Shown: piece after piece, positions 45,765 to 59,100 of the stretch
Position numbering within the stretch: position 1 is the stretch's first letter
How the letters are laid out: each line of letters begins with the position of its first letter
Assembly (NCBI GenBank): GCA_027382625.1
Contig: JAJKFJ010021175.1
Span: 231,804 to 295,803, forward strand
Direction of reading: 5' to 3'
DNA from: Tetmemena sp. SeJ-2015
Lineage: Eukaryota > Ciliophora > Spirotrichea > Sporadotrichida > Oxytrichidae
Length of the DNA stretch: 64,000 bases
Program-made: the position numbers and the translations under genes
The notes under the pieces: generated by a model
What the model saw: the letters and a program-made list of their open reading frames with translations, nothing else
What the model was told of the DNA's origin: nothing
The model's database searches: none

Positions 45765-46482
45765 ATGGAAGCTCTTAACAACGTAGACAGCAGAAAGGTG
45801 GCTGCAATTGATAACATGCAGAAACTTGAGCAAGCTATTCTGTAAGTTAGAAATTACTTTACTTCTTGAAAGAATACCTTCTGTAACAAGAATGAGACGA
45901 AAGAATTTATCTCTTCTTATTATTCTCAAAGATAAGAGATCATTTTCTCTTAAGGAGCTGAGTGGTATTTATTGTGCTAATGAACTTATCATTAAACTTT
46001 TAACTTAGGCACGCTGACCAGAGAAGCAGAATTAGAAGACAGGTGATGACAAGAGGTTCTTTAACTGCTGCCATTCTGGGCATCTCTCCCTTCGCTACCT
46101 ATTTCATTTATGTAAGAACATTAAACAACATTCATTTCATTCATTTTTTGACTACTTAAAATCTCAACTTACAATTATAGCACACTTTCTTCCCCAATGG
46201 AGCTCTACACAATCACAACTCAAGCAATGGCATCTACATGCACACTCCTCAAAACTTCATGCACAAGTTCAAATCTCCTCAGGCCACCTTCAGACCTGGT
46301 AAGTTGCGATTCAATCACATTAATCTCTATTGCTTATTCTTAATGCTAATTGTAATTATTTAGAATTCTATATCAAGGAGAACTACTCCTCTCTCAGCAC
46401 CTATGCTAGAAAAATCAACCAAATCAGAAAGGAAGACCCTGCCCAAGTCTCTGGAGCTCATTTCCCATCTTCATGGCACTGA
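45765..46482 (+). CDS. Small single-pass membrane protein, four exons
   Basis: This is the cleanest spliced gene in the window. Exon 1 encodes MEALNNVDSRKVAAIDNMQK...QAIL, exon 2 the basic RSRIRRQVMTRGS plus a membrane helix (LTAAILGISPFATYFIY), exon 3 HTFFPNGALHNHNSSNGIYM and on, exon 4 EFYIKENYSSLSTYARKINQ to HFPSSWH, TGA 46480-46482. Introns 45842-46008 (167 bp), 46112-46180 (69 bp) and 46299-46363 (65 bp) all have GT-AG ends with GTAAG donors. About 125 residues. The layout (short basic N-terminus, one helix, His/Asn-rich soluble part) would fit an accessory subunit of a mitochondrial complex, but I cannot name one. Confidence 0.75.
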
Positions 46483-47117
46483 GATTCAACCCCTAATTTC
46501 TCTTCAAAAGCTCGGATTTGTAAATGATGAGCAAAAGAGAAGAGGGCTTCATATTTAAACTATTTCTTAGCTTTAAAACAATCATTCTCTCTCTTTCTAT
46601 TTCAAAGAGTTTATTTTAAAACATTTATCAAATTGAGTGGAAATTTTATAAGAACTTAGGATTATTTAATATCGATTAAGGTTTATCTAATTTAGATTGA
46701 ATAAGTACCGAATATATATGATATTGAAAGCTTTATGCATTAATTTAATTTCATTTAATTTTTAGTTTTTAAATTAAATTAAACGAAAATTATTAGTTAA
46801 ATAATAATGTTATAAAATTGCATGTTTATTTATTGCGAATATTTTATTCTCTTAAATTTTAAATGAGTAATAAATCTCTTCCCTTCAATATACAATGTTT
46901 GTTAAGAACTTCATTTTTTATTCGAAGTACAAATAAATATATCTCTAATAATTCAATATTGAATTATAAATTCAGATCTTTAATCTTAAATAATTCTTAC
47001 ACTATATTTGATCTTCACAAAGTGAGCTTACAAAGATTAAGGTTCGCGCAATTTATAAATCACAGCTTTTAATTTAGATCTAAAGTTTAAATAAGTAAAA
47101 TATTAAATTAGAAGTTT
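46483..47117. other. Intergenic, AT-rich
   Basis: No gene is supported. A 69-codon open stretch at 46863-47072 has AT-driven composition and no motif. Confidence 0.5.
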
Positions 47118-49244
47118 ATGACTGGCTAAGTGTAAGTTTCAGAAGCTGTTCAAACGAAAACCCAACTTTTATGTATAAATAACGATGTTAAATAATCAGA
47201 AGTCATTAGCATGGTTAAAAATAGAGCGTTTGCAAAATATCTTCATGTAATGGCAAAGAATAAATAGAATGTGTATTCCAGACAATCTAAAGAGAAGACC
47301 TAGTGTTAAAGAACTGATGTTCTTAGCAAATTATCTCTTGAATTATTTAATTCACTCTCGGATATTTAATTTTTTAACTGAGTCTTGAGACGAGAGTTAT
47401 CGAAAAGAAGGATTGGGGTTAGTTAAGGCAGGAAGAGAAACCAGTTATCAATTTCTATTTGCTCTAAATAATTGTTCAACTATTTATCTTAATGATTTCG
47501 TTAGTTATCTCATAAGAATTAAGTGACCCAAATTGGTTTATTTTGAATTTAAAAAGTAAAATGGAAATGCATTCTAAAATCCCCTCATTAATTTCTGACA
47601 TCTTTTTAATAAAATTAAATATTTTAAAGATCCAAATTAAATCTGCAAGGAGATGAACTTAGGCGATTCTGCAAACCAACTTATTGTGGATAAGTTTTTT
47701 CTACACACCAAAATGATAGGAAAATAGTTCGGCCACGATATCATATCAGATGTTTAGGAAAAGATTAAGCTCCAATTGCAAGCATCAACAAGAATTTTAA
47801 GAAAAAGTTTGATGATCGAGCACTAAGACTCACTAAAAGTAGATAAGATCATTCTGGCAGCTTTGAAAATAAATAAATTATTTATTGCAAAATAAAAAGG
47901 TTTAAGGAAGCAATCTGAATTCTAGGATAGCTTTAAAATAACTTGAAAATGAAATTACATAAATGTTTACAATTTTGACTACTCTGGAAGAATTATGAAC
48001 TAAAGAGAAAGTAATAGGATGAGATTCTAAAATATTATGACTAATCTATAATTATGCTTGATAAAGAATATTATTTTAATTAATTTACCCATTAATTAAA
48101 GTGATGCTAACTTCTTTAACTTTTATCTGTAATAGAAAATAAATTACTTATAAACTGTCTATAAAAAACTTGGTCAAATCTTTACTTAGAGCAAAATACT
48201 TTGTTTCATCGAAAGGCATAAGTCACCAAAAATCACTTTCCAAATTTATTAAATTTAAGATAAAAAGTAAAATTTATTAAATTTAATTTGATGTATTTTT
48301 TTAAAAAAATAGTTAATGGTTAATTTTGAAAATGTTGAAAAAGAATGAGATTGGATCTCCTCTAAACTAAATCCTCGAAGCTTTATATGATTTAAAAGAG
48401 TTCTTAGATGATCATAAGTTATTAAAATGTCTCTTTATGTTAATAATTGATGAACAAGAGAAATTTTTAAAATCGAGGAATCAAGAAATTAAAGAAAAGT
48501 TTATCAGACTTGTTCAAAGTCTGATATAAATCAAAGGCTTTGTAAAGGAAGGGCAAGTCAACTATTTAATTAAGGCTATATTTATTTTGAGGGAATTCAA
48601 ATCCCTACTTTAAGTGGAAGAGCGAAAGAAAAAGATGGAATTTCAAAATAAATAGATTCTTAAGATTATCTTAATCAAGAAAAAGACCAAGCATCAACAG
48701 ATGAAGTAATTTTTAATTAAAAATATATATTTAAGTCGAGTAAAGCATTTTGGAATTAAAGAACCCACTCCACATATATCAAGCTCATCTTTAAAATCAA
48801 GAAAAGTCAAGATAATACTAGCTAAAGTTTGTTAAAAAGGATAAAGAATCGCTTCTTTGCTGTTATCCAATTTGGGTTTACGAGAATGATGAAATGACTT
48901 TGAAAACCTAAATAAAGAGATAGATATAAAAGATCACTCACCCCAAAAGCCTTTCAACAAATTTAGCTCTGGAGTGTGATGAACCTATATATTATTCTAG
49001 ATAGAAGCATGAAGGTATGTTTTTTGACTTTCAATCTGATTTTAAAGAAGGTCGGACTACTTACTATAAGAATGGGAAGGCTAATTACATTGGAGATAAA
49101 GTTTTCAAAATCTCTCAGAATGGAAATTTTATTTTTAAACCTTGGGAGGCACTACAGTATGCTGCCTTTAATTTTTATATTGGGGAGCTTTATTAAACAC
49201 TCGCATTTTAATTAAAATAAAATAAATTAATGTCAAGCAAATGA
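47118..49244 (+). CDS. Helical protein, unknown
   Basis: From ATG 47118 (MTGQVQVSEAVQTKTQLLCI). Later parts read DVQEKIKLQLQASTRILRKS, DYSGRIMNQRESNRMRFQNI, LNQILEALYDLKEFLDDHKL, KEKFIRLVQSLIQIKGFVKE and, near the end, TTYYKNGKANYIGDKVFKIS with GNFIFKPWEALQYAAF; TGA 49242-49244. Frame breaks occur at AT-rich stretches near 47370, 47520-47630, 47950, 48250-48330 and 48880. The part from 48332 could be a separate gene. No domain is recognised; the YYKNG...GD stretch is faintly MORN-like but a single unit is not diagnostic. Confidence 0.5.
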
Positions 49245-49639
49245 ATTTATTAATTTAAAAGCTTTTGGCTTGAAGATATCCAAATAAATTAACCAAGAAA
49301 TTTGATGATAATATAGTTACAGCCCAAGATTTCCATTGCTTGAAGAGAAACTCAAGTTTCTATTTAAAATTCAGTGGTTTCCTCTAACTCCATTTTTAAG
49401 ATTGTGTTTGTAATAGATATAAAAGCAAAACAGTGTCAGAGGACCACCAAATGCTGTATTAATATTAACACATAATTAAAATGATTTAAGTAGTAATAAG
49501 TCATGAAAAGATCGCCAATAGTACCAACGGAATACACAACAAGTAAATAATGATCCTCATTTCATTCAATTTTACAGGAAAAGAAACTTTAAAGTTTTGG
49601 AATTCGATACTGCATACAAATTAATATTTTATTTTGTTA
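49245..49639. other. Intergenic, AT-rich
   Basis: No coding frame or motif is supported in this stretch. Confidence 0.4.
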
Positions 49640-49985
49640 TTTAAAGCAGGCAATATAAAATATTATCCGTTAAACCCCGATTTTACCTTACTGGCTTGGA
49701 AGCCAGCTTCTACAGTAAGTAGCCATTATTAAATTATTTACTGAATTTGAGAGATAGCTTCAAATCTATCTATAATTGGCATGTTGGAAGAACGTTCTCT
49801 ATAATTGTGGGATATTAAAAAAAACTGTAAAATTACCTTTTTTTGACATTTTTCTTGCAATACTCGGCCTACAAGGAGCACTTACAGTACCAAGTTTTAA
49901 CGCAGATAAAAAGAGCTCTGTCCTCGTTCATCCCGGATTTACAGAAGGAAAATTTAAAGTTTTTGAGAATCGGGGCTGAAAGTAT
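49640..49985 (-). pseudogene. Degenerate paralog of the 50.4-50.9 kb ORF
   Basis: Shares ordered blocks with 50500-50870: AATACTCGGCC, CAAGTTTTA...GCAGATAAA, TGTCCTC and GTTTTTGA...CAGGGCTGA-like, plus the peptide IDLKLSLKFSKQFNNGYLLQ against the TTY-rich segment of the other copy. Frame breaks and the lack of a start suggest a decayed copy. A plus-strand open stretch at 49776-49979 is its shadow. Confidence 0.5.
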
Positions 49986-50434
49986 ATTATATTACTTTTA
50001 AAACCTATATTTTATGAATATATATTTTTCCTCAGCAATCTAAATTTAATTTTGAATAACAGAGTTTAGAAGAACTCCAATAATATTTTTGCTATATTTC
50101 AAATGATTAATAATTAAATTAAGCCTTCTCAGTATTTCCATTTGATAAACGAAACTTTCGATAAATTCCTATAAAATCCTGAAATTAATAAGGAAGTGAT
50201 AAATTTTTTATTTGACATTGGACATTGAGGAGCACATATATAAAATAAAGTTCGATTAAAAGTTAGGTGGAAAATACTTTTATTATCTTTTATAAATCGA
50301 ATATAGTAGATATTTAAATTAAAATCAATGATTGATTTAAAAATGAAGGTGGTCTTGGTGGTTGGCAGCTTATCAAATATATATATTTATATTTTCTTCG
50401 TCGTCGTAATCTTCTTACTATAATTTTCTGTCGC

Positions 50435-50870
50435 TTATAATTCTGAAATGAGATCTTCTACACTTAAATGGCAAGGATAAAAAGATTTAAAAAATTTGGA
50501 GCTGAGTTTAACAGTGTGATAATTATTTATCCATTCCAATTTAATATTATTCGTTAGTCCCAATTTTACACTACTGGCTAGGAATTCAGCTTTTCTGTAA
50601 GTATATGTTTTTAGTCTTTTACTGATTTTTAGAGAGGTAGCTTCAAATCCATCTATAATAGGTATGTTGGTCAAGAATGTTCTCTATAATTACAGAAATT
50701 AATAAATCAGTAAAATTGCCTTTTTTGAATTTTTCTTCCAATACTCGGCCGGCAAGGAGAACTTCAGTAACAAGTTTTAGCACAGATAAAGAGAGCACTG
50801 TCCTCTATCTTAAAGGCTTTAAAGAAGCAAACTGAAAAGTTTTTGAAAAATCAGGGCTGACCGCATAATA
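50435..50870 (-). CDS. Unknown ORF, duplicated nearby
   Basis: Open on the minus strand without TGA from about 50830 to 50435: LLKFSLPAEYWKKNSKKAIL, then TNIPIIDGFEATSLKISKRL, KTYTYRKAEFLASSVKLGLT, LEWINNYHTVKLSSKFFKSF and YPCHLSVEDLISEL. No ATG-led full gene can be fixed, and no family is recognised. A related degraded copy lies at 49640-49985 in the same orientation. The pair may be remnants of a repeated germline element. Confidence 0.4.
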
Positions 50871-51826
50871 TATAATTAATTTGATTTTATTATGAGTTAT
50901 AAGGTATTATGATATAAAAAATAAGCTATAATCTCAAAAGAATACAATTAAATTTTTTTGTGCACTGGTATTTATTTTTTTAACTGTAAATAAAAAAAAG
51001 ATTTAATTTACTTATAAATTAATATAGTATAGTTTGATATTTCTATAGTCTGATAGAGAAATAGAAATATTAACCTATAAAAAAGACTTACACTAATTTT
51101 AGAATCAGGTCTTAATTAATTGGAATTAAATAGTAAGGTTTAATGAGTTTTAGGTTAATTTATTTTTGTAAAATACTATTTGGAATATCCTGCATAGAAC
51201 TCAAAAAGATTATTAAAGCGATTGATTTTCTTTGACGAACCTATTATCAACGTTAAAACTAATAAAATAATTAAGCTATGGGATTTTTAGGAATTAGAGG
51301 GATTTAAGATACCAGATTTCAAAAATAAAAAACATTTAATCGTACAAAGAATTTTTATTTCTAATGTATTTTTTTGTCCTTTTGTTTTCATTTTTTCTAA
51401 GAAAGATTAATTTTAAAAAAAAGCAAAAATGTTCTAAAATAATTATTAAATCAATAAATTCCTTTTATATTAGTTATTTATTTGCTTAAAGAGTAGCTCA
51501 AGATAAAATATTAAAATAATATATTCTTGAATTAAGTTTCTTAAAATTATAATTTTTTACTTAAAAATAAGTTTAGATTTTTCTATTTAAGTTTTATTTG
51601 CCTTTTTAAATTGTTAATTTAAGAATTTAAATTATGACAAGAAAAACTTAAAATTGCCTGAGAATTAAAAGAAACTGGACTAGTTAGACTAAGAATTAGA
51701 TAACTAATATTTCACTCTCAAACTCCAACTTATAAATTATTTTAAAATTGTCGTATTTATAATTTTATATAGAACTGTGATTTATAGTTAATTTTGCTGC
51801 CAATTAAATAGATTATTAATTTAATA
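50871..51826. other. AT-rich spacer
   Basis: Nearly one kilobase with long A/T runs and no coding frame or repeat motif that I can support. Confidence 0.5.
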
Positions 51827-52018
51827 TTATATATTTAGCGTTGATTTAGCGAAATTTTTTTTAAATTTATGATTTCTGCTTATAGTTAAAGTTTCTGCAT
51901 TGGGATTCCCTTTGTAGGCCTTCAATCTCCTGGCAGTTGAAAAAATGCGCGTTTGGAGCAATCTAGGGCTCAATCGATAGAGAATTCAAAAATAATAGGA
52001 CTTTATCCTGTGCGATGA

Positions 52019-52324
<306 letters not shown>

Positions 52325-52744
52325 GCTATAATAAGGAAAAAAAAGTTTTTTTAGAGATGGAGCTCATAATATCTGACAAACAGAATGATTTTAGAAATTA
52401 TTTCAAAGTTGGAATGTTATAAATCACTTTTTTTGAAATTAATTAGGTTAACTGTCAATTAATTAAAAACCTTTTACCCGCGGGGGGTTCAAACGACCGT
52501 CCTCCAATCATTAATCATACTTCGCCCGCTCAATGGTATTCTTACTATTGAGTCTAATTAAGGGTTGGAGGACGGTCTTTTGAACCCCCCGCGGGTAAAA
52601 GTTTTTAATTAATTGACAGTAACCTAATAATTTCAAAAAAAGTGATTTATAACATTCCAACTTTGAAATAATTTCTAAAATCATTCTGTTTGTCAGATAT
52701 TATGAGCTCCATCTCTAAAAAAACTTTTTTTTCCTTATTATAGC

Positions 52745-53050
<306 letters not shown>

Positions 53051-53415
53051 TCATCGCACAGGATAAAGTCCTATTATTTTTGAATTCTCTATCGATTGAG
53101 CCCTAGATTGCTCCAAACGCGCATTTTTTCAACTGCCAGGAGATTGAAGGCCTACAAAGGGAATCCCAATGCAGAAACTTTAACTATAAGCAGAAATCAT
53201 AAATTTAAAAAAAATTTCGCTAAATCAACGCTAAATATATAAATATATTCAAGAAAAGTTTCCAAATAAAGTTGAATTAAGTATTAATATTTAAGGGGAG
53301 TGATATTGAATGAAGATTTAAGGGCGTAATATCAACTTAAATTTGTTTAGCAATTAAGGATTGTTCATAAACGTGAAAATATATTTTTATATACAATAGT
53401 TATTTTCTCCAAGCC

Positions 53416-53560
53416 ATGCCTAATGAATAAGATAAATTAGAGTAAGAAGCACTAATTGAGAATAAAGTTTCACTTCTTCTTAATGAGAGAAAACATTTCA
53501 TTATAGACATAGACTAATCTAGCTCAGAAAATGAGATGGTTCTAGTAAATTAATAAAATT
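53416..53560 (+). CDS. Possible first exon, acidic N-terminus
   Basis: ATG 53416 opens MPNEQDKLEQEALIENKVSL, LLNERKHFIIDIDQSSSENE and MVLVNQ, clearly richer in coding composition than its surroundings, then dissolves into AT-rich DNA. It may be the first exon or macronuclear-destined segment of a gene whose remainder lies downstream, possibly the PARP-type copy C, but no junction can be fixed. Confidence 0.35.
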
Positions 53561-55509
53561 ATCAAATAAACTAGTTATTTATAAAAAAAACTTTAAATTT
53601 TTAAAAAATTCTAAAAAATTTTATAAATTTTAATTAAACTTTGGCCTTTTAATTTGAAATAAAGTAAATTTAATTTTAATTGTAAAAATTAATTAAAAAT
53701 TAAATTCTCAATGAAATTATTAAAATTTTATTATGAATTTAAAAATAAATAATTGAAACATAAAACATCTATCGTCTCGATTTGTATTGAAAAAGAATAA
53801 TTTTTAAATTAAATGGGCAAGGTTAAACTATTAAAATTTGAGATTACTAAAATGTATATCTCTCTTATGAAAGATTCTCTGAGTATTTAAACACTAAAAC
53901 ATTATATTGATTGTTAATTGACATTTTAGATGCCGAAGTTAAGAGATATAATCAATGAATAAAAATAGTATTTAGAATCAATTTCTTTTGTATAGCAATT
54001 CAATCATATATTTAAATATAAATTTATAAATTTTGATTAATCGAAGTTTTCTTAATCTTTAAGTAAATATATAATATTAAAATTTGGAGGACAGATCTTA
54101 GAAATTCAAAGTTGTAAAAAAGGATTTTACTTAATGTAAAGGGCATAATTATCTCTCAACTTTAATTAAATTTAATTATATGTTTTACAGTTTCTTTTGC
54201 ATCATTTTATACATTTAAAGATGAGCAAAAATAAATTAAGCTAGCTACTCTTTAAAAGAAAGTTTGATATAATAAAAAATTTCCTCTTTTTTAAATGTCT
54301 TATTCATTTTAAATAAGTTTAAATTTAAAATTTTTTAAAAAAATTTTAATTTTCCCCAAAAATAAAATTTTTTTAATTTTTTAAAAATTAATTTTCCTAA
54401 ATTTTACTTCAAGAAAATTTAAAGTATCATATTAAATTTTTTATATTTTTTTAAACCAAAATTTTTTAAGCAAAATTAAGGGAAACAAAAAGTGAAAAAA
54501 TTTGTTTGAGAAGAAATTCAAGATTATAGTTATCAAATTTATTTAGCATAAATTTATTTTTTACTCCATATTTTAATAAGATATTAGCTTTAATTACAAA
54601 ATTATTTTTTTCCTTTAAATAAAGGAAGATAAAAAGCAAAATATAAAATATATTTTACAATAAAGTTTTATCAATATATAATTGGCAATCATTTTTAAAG
54701 AAAAATAATTTTAAGGTCTGTAAAAATAAGAGAGTTTTACAATATATAAAACTCAAATAAAAGATGATTTATTTATTGACTTAAATTTAATTTTTGGGAA
54801 AAAAATTTTAAATTTTAAAAATTTTAAAAGACAGAATTGTGAGTCTTATTCGAATTAATGATACCCAAATGTTATATTTTTTATTATCATTCAAGGAAAT
54901 TAGGATAAATTTTAATTATAAGAAATTGATCTTTAATCTAATCAACTGTGCCACAACAATACCTTAATGCATTTAAAGTTATTTAAAAATTGATGAAATT
55001 ATGAATGGGATTAACAACTAAAGATGAATAAATAATCTTAAAAAACATCATTTATTATGCTGATGATGAAATACTTTTACAGACTTAAAATAGGAAATAT
55101 TTCTTTTAAAGTAAACTTATCATAAAATAATAGCTCGCCTAAATTAAAAATAATACTTATAGATAAGTGCTCACTATCATTTTTAAAACTACAATTTAAT
55201 TATACAATCAATAGGTTGTCTTATCATTTATAGAAGTGAGCAGTAGTTAATCTTTGCATATAACCACATATTTAGTATAATACTCTATGTTTACCATTTA
55301 TAATGAATAGTCAATGGTTAGCTTTATTGTCCAAAGCTCTTAGAGTTCAAAGTTGAGAAAATAATCAGTCAGCATCTCTTTCACAAATTATAGATGTAAT
55401 TTTATAAATACTAAATTCCAAGATGTGCTCATGAGAACTATCAACAACTCTAAAGATCAAACCTATCATTCTAATCTTATAGATTAATTATTTAAATGAA
55501 ATTTATTGT
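53561..55509. other. AT-rich region, no gene recognised
   Basis: About 2 kb with very long A/T runs. Isolated open stretches near 54950-55480 may hold upstream parts of PARP copy C but lack motifs I can defend. Confidence 0.45.
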
Positions 55510-56150
55510 AATCTGAGGTTCCTTTTCCATGGAACAAGAGCAGCTGAGCCCTAGAAAATTATTGAATCTGAATATGGATTTTTAAAATATATTTAGTTAG
55601 ATTTGACTTCAGACTATCTAATGACAAATCATACTATGGAAACGGAGCTTATTTTGCAAAATATGCAATGTACTCTCACTATTACGCTCATCAGCAACAA
55701 AAAACTTTCTAAATATTTCTGGCAATAGTTGCAACTGGAGAAGCAGCTCAAATCAATTAAAGATTTTTCTATACATCAATCAGTCAATATTGATTTATTT
55801 TAAATGGCTGAAAGAATATAAATGAATAAACCACCTGAGAAAAAGGACGGTTAAGGATTTTATGACTCAGTAGAATGTCTGAAGTAGGAATTCTTCGTTG
55901 TCTATGATCACTACAGAGCCTACCCTGGTTACTTGATAACTTTTAAAAAAATAATTATCACTTAACTTATTCCTTAGTAGAATGAGCTCATTCCCACATA
56001 TTGCTGCATTCAATTTTTGAGGCTTCAACAAATCTAAGCTATGCTTTTGGGAAGTTAAAGATGTAGAATAGAATGGATTACTTCAAACAAAGCTACACTA
56101 ATCCTAAATAATTTCTGGAGTATTATTCTGAATTTCTACTGATATAAATA
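55510..56150 (+). CDS. PARP-type ADP-ribosyltransferase, copy C (partial)
   Basis: Catalytic domain only: FLFHGTRAAEPQKIIESEYG, FDFRLSNDKSYYGNGAYFAK, YAMYSHYYAHQQQKTF, IFLAIVATGEAAQIN, MNKPPEKKDGQGFYDSVE, FFVVYDHYRAYPGYLITFKK. The H of HGT and the Y of YFA are kept; the usual Glu position is Phe (EFFVVYD). A 23 bp IES with pointer GATTT (55577-55599) sits before FDFRLS, and a second break lies near 55755-55818. No WWE-like part is visible close upstream. A tail containing MDYFKQSYTNPKQFLEYYSE follows in another frame, so the 3' end is uncertain. It may be a short gene or part of a scrambled locus. Confidence 0.7.
55577..55599. other. IES (23 bp, pointer GATTT), copy C
   Basis: GATTT occurs at 55577-55581 and 55600-55604. 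Removal gives ESEYGFDFRLSNDKSYYG in frame. Copy E has an IES within a few bases of the same place but uses pointer ATGGA. Confidence 0.78.
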
Positions 56151-57048
56151 TGTCCAAAAATTTTATTGAATGGCTCTTCAATTTTCAAATTTTAGAGATA
56201 CATCATTTTAGCATCAAATTCATTTCAATTAAAATAAAATATTATTAATTATCTGTAAACGCTAAACTAAAAAAATAATATTTAATTATCTTTTTAGCTG
56301 GTAAAAAACTCAGTAGCATGCAGTTGATGTAATTAGCTTTTATCCGAGCAAATTAAGTATATTTCAACTTCCAAAGTCTATTTTGATAATTTTTTTTTTA
56401 TTGTGGCTGATTTACTCTTGTCATTGTTGTGATATCTTTTTTTAATGAGAATTAGTGTATAATTTTATTTTAATTACTTATTTTAATATGCTAAAAATAA
56501 TGTGAATAAACTTTAATTTTAATTACATAGTTTCTTTAAACATATTTTTACAAACATTGCTAAATTATATGAAGATTGTGATATATAAATTTAAATAAAT
56601 TTATTACAATAATTTAATAAATATCAATGGAATAAACCAATCAAATTATAAAGTTTACCATATTTTAATTTTTAAAGGAAAGAAGTACAATAAAAAACAA
56701 TGTAAAAGTGTTATGACTTTCTTATAATATTTTAAATAATTTAATGGTTCTTAACTTAACCAATAAAGCTATTATAAATAAATTTAACCTTTTTAACTCG
56801 GTGCTATTATTTTATACAAAAATTTTATTTTAAAAAAGAGCCAACTACTAAAGATATTAAAATTGCTTCTCTATAAGATTATCAAAGTTATGAAAATAAG
56901 AATTTCTTCAATTTTAAATTTCTAATACCACTTTTTAATATTAAAATCCTTATTGAAAACAATAGGAAACAACACTTTTTTAATTAAAAACTAATATTAT
57001 CTTTTATTTTTGAAAAGCTCAGAATAAAATCAACAAAATTTCTTTAAA
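56151..57048. other. AT-rich spacer
   Basis: No gene supported; long A/T-rich stretches between PARP copies C and D. Confidence 0.4.
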
Positions 57049-57423
57049 ATGTTCCAAAATGATTCCTTATTTTACGCACACCAGACCAAAGAAGGAGAAT
57101 TTCAGCTTTTCTTTGCCTTGGTTAATGTGGGTAAATCACATAAAACAATATGCTTGAATTTTGGTTTCATAATTATTTGATGGACATTTCGATTCAGAAG
57201 TATATGACTAAAAATTGCCTCCCTTCATAAATGATAAAAAAAGCACACGATTTGATTAAGTCTATCTCTTTAGAAGGAAATCATATAGAAAATTTGATCA
57301 TTACAAAGCCTATCCTGCCTTTCTTCTCACTTTTAAATTAGATTATAAATATTAAGCATATTAATTCTTCAATTTAAACCATTTAGCATTTCTCACTAAC
57401 TTTATAAAGTTCACAAAATAATG
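57049..57423 (+). pseudogene. PARP-type fragment, copy D
   Basis: Retains only the end of the catalytic domain: FQNDSLFYAHQTKEGEFQLF, FALVNVG, then LPPFINDKKSTRFDQVYLFR and FDHYKAYPAFLLTFKLDY. Compared with copies A, B, C and E it lacks the HGT strand, the YFA motif and the third catalytic region in recognisable form. Either the missing pieces lie elsewhere as scrambled segments or this is a decayed copy. Confidence 0.6.
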
Positions 57424-57501
57424 AAGAAAAATAATATTTTGAAGAGAAGCAATAAAATAAATAATTTATTGTTGTCCTTTATTTTGTTGTCGTTTGCTAA
57501 A

Positions 57502-58330
57502 ATGGATACTTCCTCTCCAAAGCTGACAAAATATGATGTTTTATAACGATTTGTTGATATTTTAAGAAATAGCTCTATAAATAAAATTAAATTAAATAGA
57601 TTCGAGAAAGAATTTAATTTATATTAATTCAATAAGCCTATTCATAAATTAATTTTTCTCAATTAGAATACTAAATAAATATGTATATTTCTATGAATAA
57701 AAAGTTATTCAAAAATATGAATTGATTTTGAAAGCGCATTCAAAGATAATTTTTGTTATATTTGTGACTTATAATAAAAATTAAAATTATATAGATTTAT
57801 TTAATCTTTAAAATTGTTTAAATTTTTTGTTTTTCTGACAGAAACTTAAACTGAACTACTGAAAACTCTGCAAAACTTGTTGGTCGATTAGGGCACAACT
57901 TTCGTTGATAATTTCATTGATGACATGAGGCAAAAGTTAATAATCATAACAGACAGTCACTTCGAGAGAGACTACTTTCTATCTTATGATAATAAGAGAG
58001 AGTTGACTAGACTTAGGCTCAAATTTACTGCACCGCAAAAGGGGATACAACCTCAAATAGCTCAAAAGTTCCAAACACTTCAGCTCGAAAATCTTCATCA
58101 AACACTTTCCCAATTTGTTCAATCTTCAAAAGTTTGTTTTTAAATTATAATTGAACTTATTAATCTCATTATTTTAATCTAAAAAACCAGATCTAAAGCA
58201 GTTTTTCCAAAGTAGGAGAGAGCTATAAAGCCAGGCAGAATACCTTGTGCTATTAAAGGATCTTCATTTCTTTGTCAAGACTATATAAATGATGTTTTAA
58301 TCTTTCAAAATCTTATTAAAAAATATAATC
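57502..58330 (+). CDS. Unknown helical protein, at least three exons
   Basis: Exon 1 starts MDTSSPKLTKYDVLQRFVDI...LNRFEKEFN. Exon 2 (from about 57840) reads ETQTELLKTLQNLLVDQGTT, DNFIDDMRQKLIIITDSHFE, RLRLKFTAPQKGIQPQIAQK, LHQTLSQFVQSSK. A GT-AG intron of about 60 bp ends near 58190, and exon 3 reads DLKQFFQSRRELQSQAEYLV, LLKDLHFFVKTIQ. No family is recognised. The only in-frame TGA after exon 3 falls inside the left end of the inverted-repeat element at 58454, so the element may have inserted in this gene's 3' end or the true stop lies in a skipped segment. Confidence 0.5.
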
Positions 58331-58453
58331 TTATTGTAATTTAAATAAAATATTTTAGTCAAATAATGCTAAATTAATTTCAATATAAAATTTATAAAAG
58401 AGTACGGAGGGCTAGCTAAAGCATCAAGATAAATATTTAAACCTTCATAATTG

Positions 58454-58861
58454 TATAGCTGAGAATTTAATAAAAAAGAGAATCAAATTAGATATTAAAT
58501 TATAATGGAATAAAATCAGTGACACTTGAAGTAAATCCAATTTATATAATTACGATTCAGCATCTTATTCTAAGATCTTTTCATCCTTGCAACTTTTGTG
58601 TGTTAGCGCTCAGTTTAAAGTTATAAGCAATAAAAGTTACCAGAGAATAGAGATTATAAATTTAGAACACTACGCGCACCATATCTTGCTGCTGAGAGGT
58701 GCTGAGTAAATGATTAAAGAAAAAGCTCAAATTAATTTTTGATAAGCTATCAAACAACCTGCAGATCAGGGGGTGAATCTATGATTTCTACTGCAACCAT
58801 GTTGCAACTCTCAATTTATTATTTTAACCAATCACCGATTTTAATTAAATTTTCAACTATA
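58454..58861. mobile_element. 408 bp TA-flanked inverted-repeat element, copy 2
   Basis: Left end TATAGCTGAGAATTTAATAA is identical to copy 1 over its first 20 bases; the right end in reverse complement is TATAGTTGAAAATTTAATTA. Interior blocks such as CATCCTTGCAACTTTTGTGT and AGCTATCAAACAACCTGCAG match copy 1 in order, with scattered substitutions and small indels. This defines a family of short non-autonomous elements with TA target sites. Confidence 0.82.
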
Positions 58862-59100
58862 TTATCGCCATAATTAAAAGATATATTAATTAATATAAAT
58901 GCAATAAATAATTTCACTATATACTCGCTTATATATTAAAGACAGAATAAAAGAAGTTTTTAGTTAATGACATTAATTAAATACATTAATGCTACTGTCT
59001 TGAATTATTTTTAAATACTTCTAATAATATTTCTGATTAAATAAGTGATTATATATTAGAGTCATAATATAATTTAGTATTAAGTTGAGCAAAGCAATCT
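58862..59100. other. AT-rich spacer
   Basis: No coding signal between the inverted-repeat element and the first credible codons of PARP copy E. Confidence 0.4.

Noticed and set aside
48976..49215. MORN-repeat protein call for the 47-49 kb gene
   Set aside because: Only one weak YYKNG...GD unit is visible; MORN proteins need several tandem units.
55051..55080. IIYYADDEILLQ, resembling the YADD motif of reverse transcriptases
   Set aside because: Only this one motif is visible; no flanking RT or endonuclease motifs occur in any frame, and the region is AT-rich. Likely chance.
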